A stretch of 64,000 nt of DNA from contig NZ_CAJGZV010000001.1 of assembly GCF_904846065.1 (NCBI RefSeq), forward strand, positions 2,294,001 through 2,358,000. The letters run 5' to 3'. The translations under genes were made by a program, and so were the position numbers. This stretch comes from Psychrobacter immobilis (GTDB lineage Bacteria > Pseudomonadota > Gammaproteobacteria > Pseudomonadales > Moraxellaceae). Of this stretch, positions 48,247 through 57,103 are shown piece after piece (positions within the stretch are counted from its first letter, which is position 1; every line of letters begins with the position of its first letter). The notes under the pieces were generated by a model, which saw only the letters and a program-made list of their open reading frames with translations, was not told where the DNA came from and did no database searches.

Positions 48247-50604
48247 TCAACTTTCAAATAAGGCTTGTGAAGGTTTCTTTTCATGAACGATAGACTGTAT
48301 CGGTAGCATGAGGGTAAACGTCGTGCCCGTGCCAACGACTGAGCTAACCTCAATGCGTCCACTATGTTGTTCGATGATTTGTGCCGTAATGGCCAATCCT
48401 AAACCTGTGCCATCGCCTGCTTTTTTGGTGGTAAAAAACGGCTCAAAGATACGGTTTAAGACATCCTCTTTGATACCAGATCCATTGTCTAAAATGCGTA
48501 ACACTACATATTGCTGCGCCTTATCGACAGACGAGCTGACTTGTAATGTCCCTTTATGATCACTCGGTATGGCTTGGGCGGCATTATTAAATAGGTTTAA
48601 TAGTACTTGGTTGATTTGCGAAGGATTACATTGAATCAGCGGTAGCTCAGCTAAATTGGTTTTGACGTCTAGCGTTTTTAAGTTATTGCGAGCCATAATC
48701 AATGAGGTATTGATGCACTCATTGATATCGATATCTTTTACCTTAGATTCGTCAATTCGAGAAAAGTCGCGCAAGCTGACGACCAGTTCAGCAATTTGAT
48801 CGACGCCATACAGTCCATCTTTGATTAAATCTGCCAAATCTTCATTGACTTCATCTTCTTTGATTTCCTCGCAACATTGTAAAGTCTCTTCTATCAGTAT
48901 CTTGACTTGCTCTTGATTGATAATTGGCGCTTTTAACGCCTGCAATAATTGATCGGTATGCTGTAGCAGTTCATCAAAACGCACGAGATTATCGCCGACC
49001 AGCTCCATGTTACTACGCACATAGCCTAGCGGCGTGTTGACCTCATGTGCCACGCCTGCCACCATCTGACCTAATGTAGCCATTTTTTCAGAGCGCACCA
49101 GATGCACTTGTGAGGCTTTTAACTCATCCATGGCTTGCTGCAAGTCTTGCGTACGGGCGGCGACTTGTTTTTCTAGATGAACATTGATTTCAGCAAGTGC
49201 GCCTTCATTTTCGACGACGCGGTCGATCAATTGATTGGTCTGTTCACTGATGATTTGAATCTCGCTGACATTTGAATGTGGCAGTTTAAGCGCGCTTAAT
49301 TGTTGATATTTTTTTTGCTCAATCAATGCGCCCATATCCGCTACTGCTAGTGCCATATGCTTTAGCGGTCGCGTAAAGTAGCGACGAAACACCCACGCGG
49401 TCAACAACAGGATAGGAATAAAACCCAGTAGCATGGTCTGAATCAGCTGGTTCGACAATGCATTTGCCACGCTCATCATGTCATTATTGGGCTTGACGAT
49501 GACCATCTTCCAATAGGTAAATGGCATGCGAAACACAAAGGCGGTGGCGGGCTGCTGCAACACAAAGTCATTGGGCACAGCGATGGTCTCAATCAAGTGA
49601 CTGTCTACCAGATTAAACGTTTGGTCAATATTCAATAGCAGCAATGCTGACAGCAACTTGGATTCTTGTTCGCTGATTTTATTCAGATTGGTCGTACTCA
49701 AAATACTACGTGCCGCGAGCGTATAACGACTCTCATCTTTGGCAACAGCCTCATCGATGAGTGTTTGATTAATGCTATCTAGGCTGTCCGCAATAGGGGC
49801 AAAGCTAGGATGTTTCTCGGCCAATTGATGCGCGGTTACCATTTCGCCTTGGGGATTATCTTCAGTCGCTTGCGTGACCATAGATTGATCAGGAAAGGTC
49901 AAAAATCGATTGTCCAAGTCTACCAAAAAGACATAACCACCCAGCTTATCTTGCCACTTTTTCATGGCTTCATCGAGGTTATCTAATAGCAGATTAAAAC
50001 TCACTACCCCATCAAAAGCCTGATTGCGACTGTCATACAATGCCTTGGCACACGTCATCATCGGCTGATTGCTTTGCGGATCAACATACGCACGGCTCCA
50101 GACACAGTGGTCATGACGTGCGTACATCGCAGGAATGTACCACCACTCTCTATAATAGAGACTCGGCGTTTGGCGCACTTGATTATACTGCTCTAACGGT
50201 TGCATGTTGCCTGAGTCATCCCGCGCCCACACAAACGACTGGCGCTCTCGGTTTTGAGCGTACATATTTGGATCAAACCACACGCCACCGCCCACAATCC
50301 GTTGATCGGTCTGTTGCATGAGATTACCAAAAGTTTCTCTATAAAGGCTGTCTTCTTTTGGCAAGCCGCCCGCCATCGCACTGGTTGCCTTTGCCAGTCC
50401 GTCGACATGGCTGATATTCGCCATAATGCTATTAATGGCTTCGTTACCCGTTTCAACTACTATCTCTGAGGTCATCTCCAGTATGCGCGGCTTAGCTTGG
50501 GTTTCGATGACCCAGTACACCATCAGGATAATTAGTAAAAAAGCCAATGCTAAAATAATCAGCATGCGTGTGGAAATACTACCAAGCCGACCAGCAACAC
50601 TCAT
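48247..50604 (-). CDS. Membrane sensor histidine kinase (Cache, HAMP)
   Basis: 785 residues: N-terminal membrane segment (about 10-32), a large periplasmic Cache-like sensor (about 35-385), a second segment (about 390-412), HAMP, a coiled coil, and the kinase core with phosphoacceptor H520 (GVAHEVNTPLG). N box LLNLFNNAAQA and G boxes DNGSGIKE and GDGTGLGLAI are intact. The sensor has Trp/Tyr-rich blocks as in small-ligand Cache domains; ligand unknown. Pairs with the double-receiver gene immediately downstream. Confidence 0.9.
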   Translation of the reverse strand: MSVAGRLGSISTRMLIILALAFLLIILMVYWVIETQAKPRILEMTSEIVVETGNEAINSIMANISHVDGLAKATSAMAGGLPKEDSLYRETFGNLMQQTDQRIVGGGVWFDPNMYAQNRERQSFVWARDDSGNMQPLEQYNQVRQTPSLYYREWWYIPAMYARHDHCVWSRAYVDPQSNQPMMTCAKALYDSRNQAFDGVVSFNLLLDNLDEAMKKWQDKLGGYVFLVDLDNRFLTFPDQSMVTQATEDNPQGEMVTAHQLAEKHPSFAPIADSLDSINQTLIDEAVAKDESRYTLAARSILSTTNLNKISEQESKLLSALLLLNIDQTFNLVDSHLIETIAVPNDFVLQQPATAFVFRMPFTYWKMVIVKPNNDMMSVANALSNQLIQTMLLGFIPILLLTAWVFRRYFTRPLKHMALAVADMGALIEQKKYQQLSALKLPHSNVSEIQIISEQTNQLIDRVVENEGALAEINVHLEKQVAARTQDLQQAMDELKASQVHLVRSEKMATLGQMVAGVAHEVNTPLGYVRSNMELVGDNLVRFDELLQHTDQLLQALKAPIINQEQVKILIEETLQCCEEIKEDEVNEDLADLIKDGLYGVDQIAELVVSLRDFSRIDESKVKDIDINECINTSLIMARNNLKTLDVKTNLAELPLIQCNPSQINQVLLNLFNNAAQAIPSDHKGTLQVSSSVDKAQQYVVLRILDNGSGIKEDVLNRIFEPFFTTKKAGDGTGLGLAITAQIIEQHSGRIEVSSVVGTGTTFTLMLPIQSIVHEKKPSQALFES

Positions 50605-50870
50605 AGATAAACCTTATATTGATGCGTCTACCATCATCAATGCATCACTTAATGAATAAAGACACCAGTGATACGAAACCACCATTTATAGTGGGCTCAA
50701 GGATACGATGCCGTCATGACAATATGATGACAAAAGTTTTGTTTTCTTATCTGTTGACCAGTATCTTTTAATTAACAACAATTAGCTTGCGGTTGGTAAA
50801 TACAACCTTGTACTCATTTAGCGCTGCTCTCTTTTTATCATCAATAACATCATGCAGCTTATTGAGCGCA

Positions 50871-50978
50871 TATAGTCAGAGCACTTTTAAACCGCTACGG
50901 TGTTACCCGCCCTATATGTACTCAGTGTACTATCTGCGGTCGGTCGCCTTGTAGCGATTCTAAAATTCCTTGACTATA
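50871..50978. repeat. 108-bp imperfect palindromic element
   Basis: TATAGTCA opens and TGACTATA closes the element. Further in, TTTTAAACCGCTAC is answered by GTAGCGATTCTAAAA, and ACCCGCC by GGTCGG, so each arm is about 40 bases with mismatches. The loop carries GTACTCAGTGTAC. No coding frame. It looks like an intergenic family repeat, probably present elsewhere in the genome. Confidence 0.7.
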
Positions 50979-51006
50979 GCTGTACTATCAGCCATTGCAA
51001 GGCACA

Positions 51007-51036
51007 AAAAAGCCACTTATTGTTTAAGTGGCTTCT
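51007..51036 (+). terminator. Terminator-like hairpin with no gene upstream
   Basis: AAGCCACTTA and TAAGTGGCTT flank TTGTT, with an A tract before and TCTTC after. The T tract is broken, so efficiency is doubtful. It would end any short RNA begun in the palindromic element. Confidence 0.45.
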
Positions 51037-51337
51037 TCATATTCAAGTCAGTCGCTAATTTTTCTATTTATGTCATCAATATTTCTATGATTATAGAGTC
51101 TACCAAGTTTATCTTGTTCTGTACTGTGAAATTTTATAAATATGTTATATTAATAATACTAATATAGAGGGCGTGTTTGTATTTTATATAATGTCGCGGA
51201 GCACCGTCACTTATCACTGATTGCAAAGCCTGTCTGCTGTACACTCAGAGCTTAATATCACTCGCTCATACCGTTCAACTAACCCTAAAGAAAGGCGCTC
51301 ACAAAGTCTTTCTCTTTTAAATATTAAAGGAAAAGCG

Positions 51338-51814
51338 ATGCGTCCTTTGTTTTTTAGTACTTTGTGCTTAGCAAGTAGTCTTTCACTAATGGCTTGTAGT
51401 AGTCATCAACCAACCACGGCAAAAGAATCAGCAGCTATCATTAACAACACGGCAAAAGAGAACGCTGACGAACAGCTAAGCATGGAGCCGTCCAGCCCCG
51501 AAGAACCGTTATCAGCGTTCACCGCTTTTGGTAATACAGAAAAAAGTTGGCGCACAGTAATTGATGGCAACCAACTCAGCATTGAAGCAGATTTCTTGAA
51601 ACCAACGACCATCGTTGTCTCTCGTTCGACCTATGCCGAAGGTGTGGAATACGTGAGTACCGTTAGCGGCAAGCCTATTATTATGAATATAAATAGCCAG
51701 ATTTGTACCGATGATAATGGCTATCAGAATGAATTTACGGTGACGTTAACTTATGATAATAAAAGCTATCAAGGTTGCGCCGTTGCTGGAGTGTATGAAA
51801 CAGCGCCTACGTAA
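51338..51814 (+). CDS. Small lipoprotein (COG3650-like C-terminal domain)
   Basis: 158 residues from the ATG at 51338, chosen for AAAGGA eight bases upstream and because the signal peptide starts there; the frame is open further upstream. Lipobox LMAC (Cys20). A Ser/Glu/Ala-rich linker leads to a domain of about 80 residues with C-T-D-D-N-G-Y and YQGCAVAG, the paired-cysteine pattern of COG3650 lipoproteins. Function unknown. Confidence 0.78.
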   Translation: MRPLFFSTLCLASSLSLMACSSHQPTTAKESAAIINNTAKENADEQLSMEPSSPEEPLSAFTAFGNTEKSWRTVIDGNQLSIEADFLKPTTIVVSRSTYAEGVEYVSTVSGKPIIMNINSQICTDDNGYQNEFTVTLTYDNKSYQGCAVAGVYETAPT

Positions 51815-52019
51815 TTGCATAGAATTTATTGTGGTTAGCAACCATCATAAATAGCCAGCCATTAGCCAATGGATAACGCATAATTTGGCAAATAAGTACT
51901 TATATTACTTTCAACCGATGTCATTATTGTTTAATAAAAATACCCTATAGTCTGTCTATAAACCCTTCATTTTAGTCAAATAACCTTTTATATCAGTCTT
52001 ACTAAATAAGGATTAATCT

Positions 52020-53954
52020 ATGAAAATTATAAAGACTCAAATCAATAATCCGGTAGACCACGACACATTTATCCATCAGCCTGATGCCAGTAAAACTCGT
52101 GTAGCAAACATACCAGGCAAACGCTTACCCTTCCCTGATCAAATTGGTAATTATCAGCGCAATATTGGGACGCCCACTGACGCTTATCAGGACAGTAAGG
52201 TTTATATCGTTGGGGGCGGTATTGCAGGTTTGGCCAGTGCTTATTACTGCATCCGAGATGGCAAAGTACCCGCTGAAAACATTACCATTTTAGAGCATCT
52301 TGACGTGGCAGGTGGCTCCTTAGATGGTAGCGGCAATCCTGAGACGGGTTATATGGTGCGCGGCGGTCGTGAAATGGATTTCACTTACGAAAACTTTTGG
52401 GATTTATTCCAAGATATCCCCGCTCTCGAAATGCCTGCGCCTTATAGCACCTTGGATGAGTATCGCATAGCAAATGACACCGATCCCAATTACTCTATTG
52501 CACGCCTGATCCATAAGCAAGGTGAGATAAAAGACTTCAGTCAACTGGGATTGAATAAAACCAACCAACTCGCTTTAATTCGTTTGCTATTAAAACCCAA
52601 GGAAGAGCTAGACGATATTACTATTGAAGATTATTTTGATGACAGCTTTTTGAGTAGCAACTTCTGGACATTTTGGCGAACCATGTTTGCTTTTGAAAAC
52701 TGGCACAGCTTACTTGAGTTTAAGCTTTATACGCATCGATTTTTACACGCATTGGACGGTCTAAACGACATGTCTGCGCTGGTATTCCCAAGATACAATC
52801 AGTTTGATAGCTTTGTTAAGCCACTACAAAATTATTTAAAAGATAAAGGCGTGCAGTTTCAGTATGAAACGCTCGTTACCGATTTAGACATTGAATTTGA
52901 GCATGCTGACAAGGTAACAGGCACCAAAAAGGTCAAAGCCATCATCACGGAGAAAGCGAGTGAGCAAACCACCATTCCTATGGGCAGCAATGATTTCGTC
53001 ATCGTAACGACTGGCTCCATGACCGAAGATACCCGCTATGGTGATGATAATACTGCGCCGACGCTAGACTTCAAAAAAGACAGCATGGGGCAATCGTCTG
53101 GTTGGAAAGTATGGAATAATCTGGCTAAGCAATCTACCGTCTTTGGTCACCCAGAAAAATTTAATCAGCATGTGGATAAATCTGCTTGGATGTCGGCGAC
53201 GTTGACCTGCCAGCCGTCTGCCTTTATTGATAAGCTCAAAACTCTGTCTGTCAACGATCCTTATACGGGTAAAACAGTGACCGGTGGCATCATTACGATT
53301 ACGGATTCAAACTGGTTGATGAGCTTTACTTGTAACCGTCAACCGCATTTCCCTGATCAGCCAGAAGACACGCTAGTCGTATGGCTATATGCCTTGTTTA
53401 TGGATAAAGAAGGCAATTATGTCAAAAAACCCATCACAGAATGTACAGGCAAAGAGATCTTGAGCGAACTCTGTCATCACCTTGGCATCCTCGATGATAT
53501 AGAAAATATCATGGCCAATACCATCGTCAGAACGGCTTATATGCCCTACATTACCTCGATGTTTATGCCCCGTGCTAAAGGCGATCGTCCTGAGATAGTC
53601 CCTGATGGTTGTGTCAATATGGCTCTAGTCGGTCAGTTCGTCGAGACACATAATGATGTGGTATTTACCATGGAGAGCTCTGTTCGTACTGCTCGTGTCG
53701 CAGTTTATGAGCTACTAAATGTGCAAAAACAAGTCCCCGATATAAACCCATTACAATACGATATCCGTCAATTATTGAAAGCCGCGAATACACTCAACGA
53801 TGGTAAAGGCTTCATTGGCGAAGGTCTATTAACTAAGCTTCTTAAAGGTACTTACTACGAGCACATATTGCCAAAAGCCAATCAATCCACCAACGGCAAT
53901 GACTCAATATTTACTCAGCAGTGGGAGGCAATCAAAGGGCTTTGGCATAAGTAG
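52020..53954 (+). CDS. ohyA: Oleate hydratase
   Basis: 644 residues of the myosin-cross-reactive-antigen family. The FAD-binding motif [13 protein letters not shown] is at about 64-76, and [16 protein letters not shown] (about 117-132) is the family block near the active site. The enzyme adds water to the cis-9 double bond of oleic acid to give 10-hydroxystearate, using FAD structurally. It may detoxify host or environmental free fatty acids. Monocistronic; the 3' flank is a degenerate tandem array. Confidence 0.95.
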   Translation: MKIIKTQINNPVDHDTFIHQPDASKTRVANIPGKRLPFPDQIGNYQRNIGTPTDAYQDSKVYIVGGGIAGLASAYYCIRDGKVPAENITILEHLDVAGGSLDGSGNPETGYMVRGGREMDFTYENFWDLFQDIPALEMPAPYSTLDEYRIANDTDPNYSIARLIHKQGEIKDFSQLGLNKTNQLALIRLLLKPKEELDDITIEDYFDDSFLSSNFWTFWRTMFAFENWHSLLEFKLYTHRFLHALDGLNDMSALVFPRYNQFDSFVKPLQNYLKDKGVQFQYETLVTDLDIEFEHADKVTGTKKVKAIITEKASEQTTIPMGSNDFVIVTTGSMTEDTRYGDDNTAPTLDFKKDSMGQSSGWKVWNNLAKQSTVFGHPEKFNQHVDKSAWMSATLTCQPSAFIDKLKTLSVNDPYTGKTVTGGIITITDSNWLMSFTCNRQPHFPDQPEDTLVVWLYALFMDKEGNYVKKPITECTGKEILSELCHHLGILDDIENIMANTIVRTAYMPYITSMFMPRAKGDRPEIVPDGCVNMALVGQFVETHNDVVFTMESSVRTARVAVYELLNVQKQVPDINPLQYDIRQLLKAANTLNDGKGFIGEGLLTKLLKGTYYEHILPKANQSTNGNDSIFTQQWEAIKGLWHK

Positions 53955-54023
53955 CTCTGGCATCAGTAATGTTAGTTTTGATAAAAGCAGCTTTGATGAA
54001 AATGGCTTTAGTAAAACTAATGA
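53940..54023. repeat. Degenerate tandem array starting at the oleate hydratase stop codon
   Basis: CTTTGGCATAAGTAG (53940-53954, containing the stop) is followed by CTCTGGCATCAGTAA (12 of 15 identical), then looser units with TTTTGATAAAAG, CTTTGATGAAAAT and CTTTAGTAAAACT. Period about 15-17. Confidence 0.65.
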
Positions 54024-54047
54024 CGAAAAATAAAAGCGATAACGCTC

Positions 54048-54098
54048 TAGGGGATGCATTCATTTTAAAAATGCAGATAGAAATGAGGTCATGCCCTA
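54048..54098. mobile_element. Minimal inverted-repeat element (51 bp), copy B
   Basis: TAGGGGATGCATTCATTTT at the left and AAATGAGGTCATGCCCTA at the right are inverted relative to each other, and CATTTTAAAAATG also occurs in copy A at 43437. It looks like a copy reduced to its two ends. Its right-end TAG is the stop codon of the LysR gene. Confidence 0.6.
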
Positions 54099-55004
54099 GT
54101 CAGACTTGGATAACTGCTGTAACTGCTCAATCAGCCAACGGTGTATACCACTGTGACTGGTACGTGGATGCCATGCTGCTATTACCTTAAATGTGGGTGG
54201 CAGGGCTTCCACTTTAAGCTCTTTAACCCGACTGTTTGGCAGTAAACGCGAAGGATAAAATGCAATCATATCGGTTGTATAAAGGATATCTGGCACTGCA
54301 GAAAAACTAGGAACAGACATAACGATATTTCGTTTAAGACCTTTTTCTGCAAACCACTGATCATGAGAACCACGCAAGTTAGCGCGTGAAGGTGACACCA
54401 CCAGCTGCGAGTGTGCAGCAATTTGCGCCAGTGACAGCGGCTCTGTTGTAAAGTCGTTATTGCAACCAGTAATGCAAAAATGTTGTTCTTCAAGCAGCGT
54501 CACATAAGCCAAGTTATCAGGAATAAATTCTGGGAAAGTAATCAGCAGATCAAGCTCGCCTGCCGCAATAAGCTGATTGACATTGTCTGAGGCAAAATCA
54601 CGTACGATTAACTTCAAATCAGGCGCGTCGCGGCGTGTTATATGAAACAACTGCGGTAATAATGCCTGCGTCGCATAGTCGGTCGCGCTAATCGTAAATA
54701 CGCCTTTATAAGTCTGCGGCGAAAACACATCCGGCTCTAACAGTGCTTCTAACTGCTCTAATATGCGACTAATGGGTTGCTGCATCGATAGCGCTTTGGG
54801 GGTTGCTACCATGCTATTGCCTTGACGAATAAACAAACGATCATCAAACAAATCACGCAGCTTACGTAACTGTTCGCTGATTGCCTGTTGTGTCAGCCCC
54901 ATTTTGCGCGCGACTTGTGAGAGATTTTTTAGATCAAGCAACGCATGTAGCACTCTCAACTGCTTGATATCGAGTCGGTTAATGCCATTCATAACATGTA
55001 CCAT
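54096..55004 (-). CDS. LysR-family transcriptional regulator
   Basis: 302 residues with helix-turn-helix LSQVARKMGLTQQAISEQL (about 28-46) and a substrate-binding effector domain. It is divergent from the flavin oxidoreductase gene 151 bases away, its probable target. The start at 55004 is not clearly better than the ATG at 54992. The stop codon TAG comes from the end of a miniature element, so the original C-terminus may have differed slightly. Confidence 0.9.
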   Translation of the reverse strand: MVHVMNGINRLDIKQLRVLHALLDLKNLSQVARKMGLTQQAISEQLRKLRDLFDDRLFIRQGNSMVATPKALSMQQPISRILEQLEALLEPDVFSPQTYKGVFTISATDYATQALLPQLFHITRRDAPDLKLIVRDFASDNVNQLIAAGELDLLITFPEFIPDNLAYVTLLEEQHFCITGCNNDFTTEPLSLAQIAAHSQLVVSPSRANLRGSHDQWFAEKGLKRNIVMSVPSFSAVPDILYTTDMIAFYPSRLLPNSRVKELKVEALPPTFKVIAAWHPRTSHSGIHRWLIEQLQQLSKSD

Positions 55005-55155
55005 TTATAGTTGTATCTTAAACAACAAAATCCTGTTTCTAATTGTATCCATAAAACTCTATGCTTGCCAACCTTACTTACGCAGTAATAAAGCATCAAA
55101 ACAAGCTCAATGGTTTAAACAATAACCCCGTCTATTTGTTTTAAAAGAGAGTTTT

Positions 55156-56298
55156 ATGGAACCATCTAATATCGATACCAGCCCGTTATTTGCATCTGTC
55201 ACACTTGGACCATATACGTTAAAAAACCGTATTGTCATGCCACCGTTGACACGCTCTCGCAGCACGCAACCGGGCAATATTCCTAATGAATTAATGGCAA
55301 GCTACTATACACAGCGCGCCTCAGCTGGTTTTATGGTCACTGAAGGCACGCAAATTGAGCCAAGGGGTCAAGGTTATGCGTGGACGCCAGGCATACATTC
55401 GCATGCCCAAATCGAAGGCTGGAAAAAGGTCACTCAAGCGGTACACGCAGCAGGTGGTATCATTTTCGCTCAGCTTTGGCATGTGGGTCGCGTGTCTCAT
55501 ACTAGCTTACAACCACAAGGCGCTCAGCCAGTGGCACCATCAGCTATCACTGCTGATAATGTAAAAGTATTTATCGAAACAGCACCAGGTGCAGGCGCGT
55601 TAGCCGATCCTAGTGAGCCACGCGCACTCAGTACTGATGAAGTTAGTGAACTGGTCGCTATGTATGCGGCAGCAGCACGCAATGCATTGGAGGCAGGTTT
55701 TGATGGCGTCGAGCTGCATTGTGCCAATGGCTATTTGGTGAATCAGTTCATCTCTGAGCATAGCAACACACGTGATGATCAGTATGGCGGTTCATTGACC
55801 AATCGCTTGCGTTTCTTAAAAGAAATCGTTGCTGCCGTTAGTGAAGTGGTTGGTGCTGATCGCTTAGGCGTACGTTTTGCACCGCTGTTTGCTAGCACAG
55901 ATGAAACTCGCGTGTATTTAGGGCTAGTGGAATCAGATCCACATCATACGTATATTGAAGCGATTAAAGTACTTGAACAAGCGGGTATCGCTTATTTATC
56001 TATTGCAGAAGCTGACTGGGACAATGCTCCTGATTTACCAGAGACGTTTTATCAAGCGGTCAGAACGGAGTTTTCAGGACGTATTATCTATGCGGGTAAA
56101 TACACGACGGAAAAATCGGTTCATATGCTAGCTAAAGGTTATGGTGACTTATTTGCTTTTGGTCGTCCCTTTATTGCTAATCCCGATTTACCTGAGCGCA
56201 TCGCCAATCATTGGCCACTCAATGAGGCAGATCCTACCACGATGTATGGTGGCACCGAAATTGGCTATAATGATTATCCTTATTATCAAAACTCTTAA
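55156..56298 (+). CDS. NADH:flavin oxidoreductase, old yellow enzyme family (NemA-like)
   Basis: 380 residues of TIM barrel. The substrate-binding His/Asn pair is in ELHCANGYLVNQFISE (about 191-206), followed by NTRDDQYGGSLTNR, a strong family signature. The FMN-binding end includes AFGRPFIANPDLP (about 341-353). These enzymes reduce activated alkenes, nitrate esters and N-ethylmaleimide. AAAGAGAG precedes the ATG. Control by the divergent LysR protein is likely. Confidence 0.93.
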   Translation: MEPSNIDTSPLFASVTLGPYTLKNRIVMPPLTRSRSTQPGNIPNELMASYYTQRASAGFMVTEGTQIEPRGQGYAWTPGIHSHAQIEGWKKVTQAVHAAGGIIFAQLWHVGRVSHTSLQPQGAQPVAPSAITADNVKVFIETAPGAGALADPSEPRALSTDEVSELVAMYAAAARNALEAGFDGVELHCANGYLVNQFISEHSNTRDDQYGGSLTNRLRFLKEIVAAVSEVVGADRLGVRFAPLFASTDETRVYLGLVESDPHHTYIEAIKVLEQAGIAYLSIAEADWDNAPDLPETFYQAVRTEFSGRIIYAGKYTTEKSVHMLAKGYGDLFAFGRPFIANPDLPERIANHWPLNEADPTTMYGGTEIGYNDYPYYQNS

Positions 56299-56301
56299 TA
56301 C

Positions 56302-56330
56302 AATAAGGCCATTCGTGGCCTTATTTTTTT
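56302..56330 (+). terminator. Terminator after the flavin oxidoreductase gene
   Basis: AATAAGGCCA and TGGCCTTATT flank TTCG and are followed by T residues. Confidence 0.92.
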
Positions 56331-56376
56331 GCTTATAAATATGATGTTTTTAATAGCTGATGCATATATATAGCCC

Positions 56377-56778
56377 TTATGATTCATCCGACTGATCAAA
56401 CAACTTTTCGATAGGCTTGCTGTGTATCTTTGAGCTATTGAACAGCGACTTATTACCAGTATCCGCTTCTGTCCAAAAATTAATATTGAATTGGGCATCA
56501 TCACTTAATTCTACACGGTGCCAATATTGAGGCGGACTGACAGCGAACTGCCCTGCTTTAATAACAATGGTTTTTTCAGGTTCAGTGGCGGCTTCATCAG
56601 CAAAGCCATAAAAAGTAACCGTGCCTTGCATGACACAAATTTGGCCGTATACGCCCTCTGCTGTATTGTGATGAGTCAACAAGGCTTTTGGGACTTTATC
56701 TTTAGTAAAAAAGTGGGTCGAACGCTTTATTTTCCAATGGCTGGGTATGACGGGGTTTGAGGCGACAGTATGACTCAT
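56377..56778 (-). CDS. DUF1971 cupin (YeaR/TehB-N-terminal type)
   Basis: 133 residues from the ATG at 56778, which has AAGGAG five bases upstream; the frame opens further upstream at a TTG. A single cupin with the blocks TRSTPFF-like KRSTHFFTKD, GVYGQICVMQGTV and GQFAVSPPQYWHRVEL. E. coli YeaR has this domain and is induced by nitrate through NarL. Here the gene sits beside narK, narL and narX, which agrees with a role in response to nitrate or nitric oxide, but its biochemistry is unknown. Confidence 0.85.
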   Translation of the reverse strand: MSHTVASNPVIPSHWKIKRSTHFFTKDKVPKALLTHHNTAEGVYGQICVMQGTVTFYGFADEAATEPEKTIVIKAGQFAVSPPQYWHRVELSDDAQFNINFWTEADTGNKSLFNSSKIHSKPIEKLFDQSDES

Positions 56779-57103
56779 GGTAACTCCTTGGCTAATTTGA
56801 TGGGTGTATCCCAATCCTGTTTATTAACAGCTTACTTGTGAATAAAATTCTATTAATAAACGAGAAAAGCACGCACAGTAATGGTTATTATTACTATAGC
56901 GCATCATATTTTTAAATGTATTGCTATCCTCATATCATCTTAGTTAACCATCAATATATAGGATATTAAAGCCACTTTTTAATCCCCATTAAGTAGTATG
57001 TGAAATGACATTCATACTGCTTTCGCCTAATGGTTAGCGAGCTTACTTATTGCTACATTAACTCCATCTAAACTATCCAGTTCGACGGTGGAGAATACTT
57101 GTC
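56779..57103. other. Divergent spacer between the cupin and narK1
   Basis: 325 AT-rich bases with no gene. I looked for FNR sites (TTGAT-N4-ATCAA) and saw no good match. Confidence 0.4.

Larger units (their letters stand above)
50605..51337. other. Long spacer between the sensor kinase and a lipoprotein gene
   Basis: 733 bases without a supported gene. It contains the palindromic element at 50871-50978, a terminator-like hairpin at 51007-51034 and, at 51168-51188, AGGGCGTGTTTGTATTTTA, which resembles one end of the miniature element at 43437. Confidence 0.5.

Noticed and set aside
56779..57103. FNR (Anr) sites before narK1, and likewise before narK and narG
   Set aside because: Searched by eye for TTGAT-N4-ATCAA in 56779-57103, 61560-61960 and 63341-63688; no match good enough to report.
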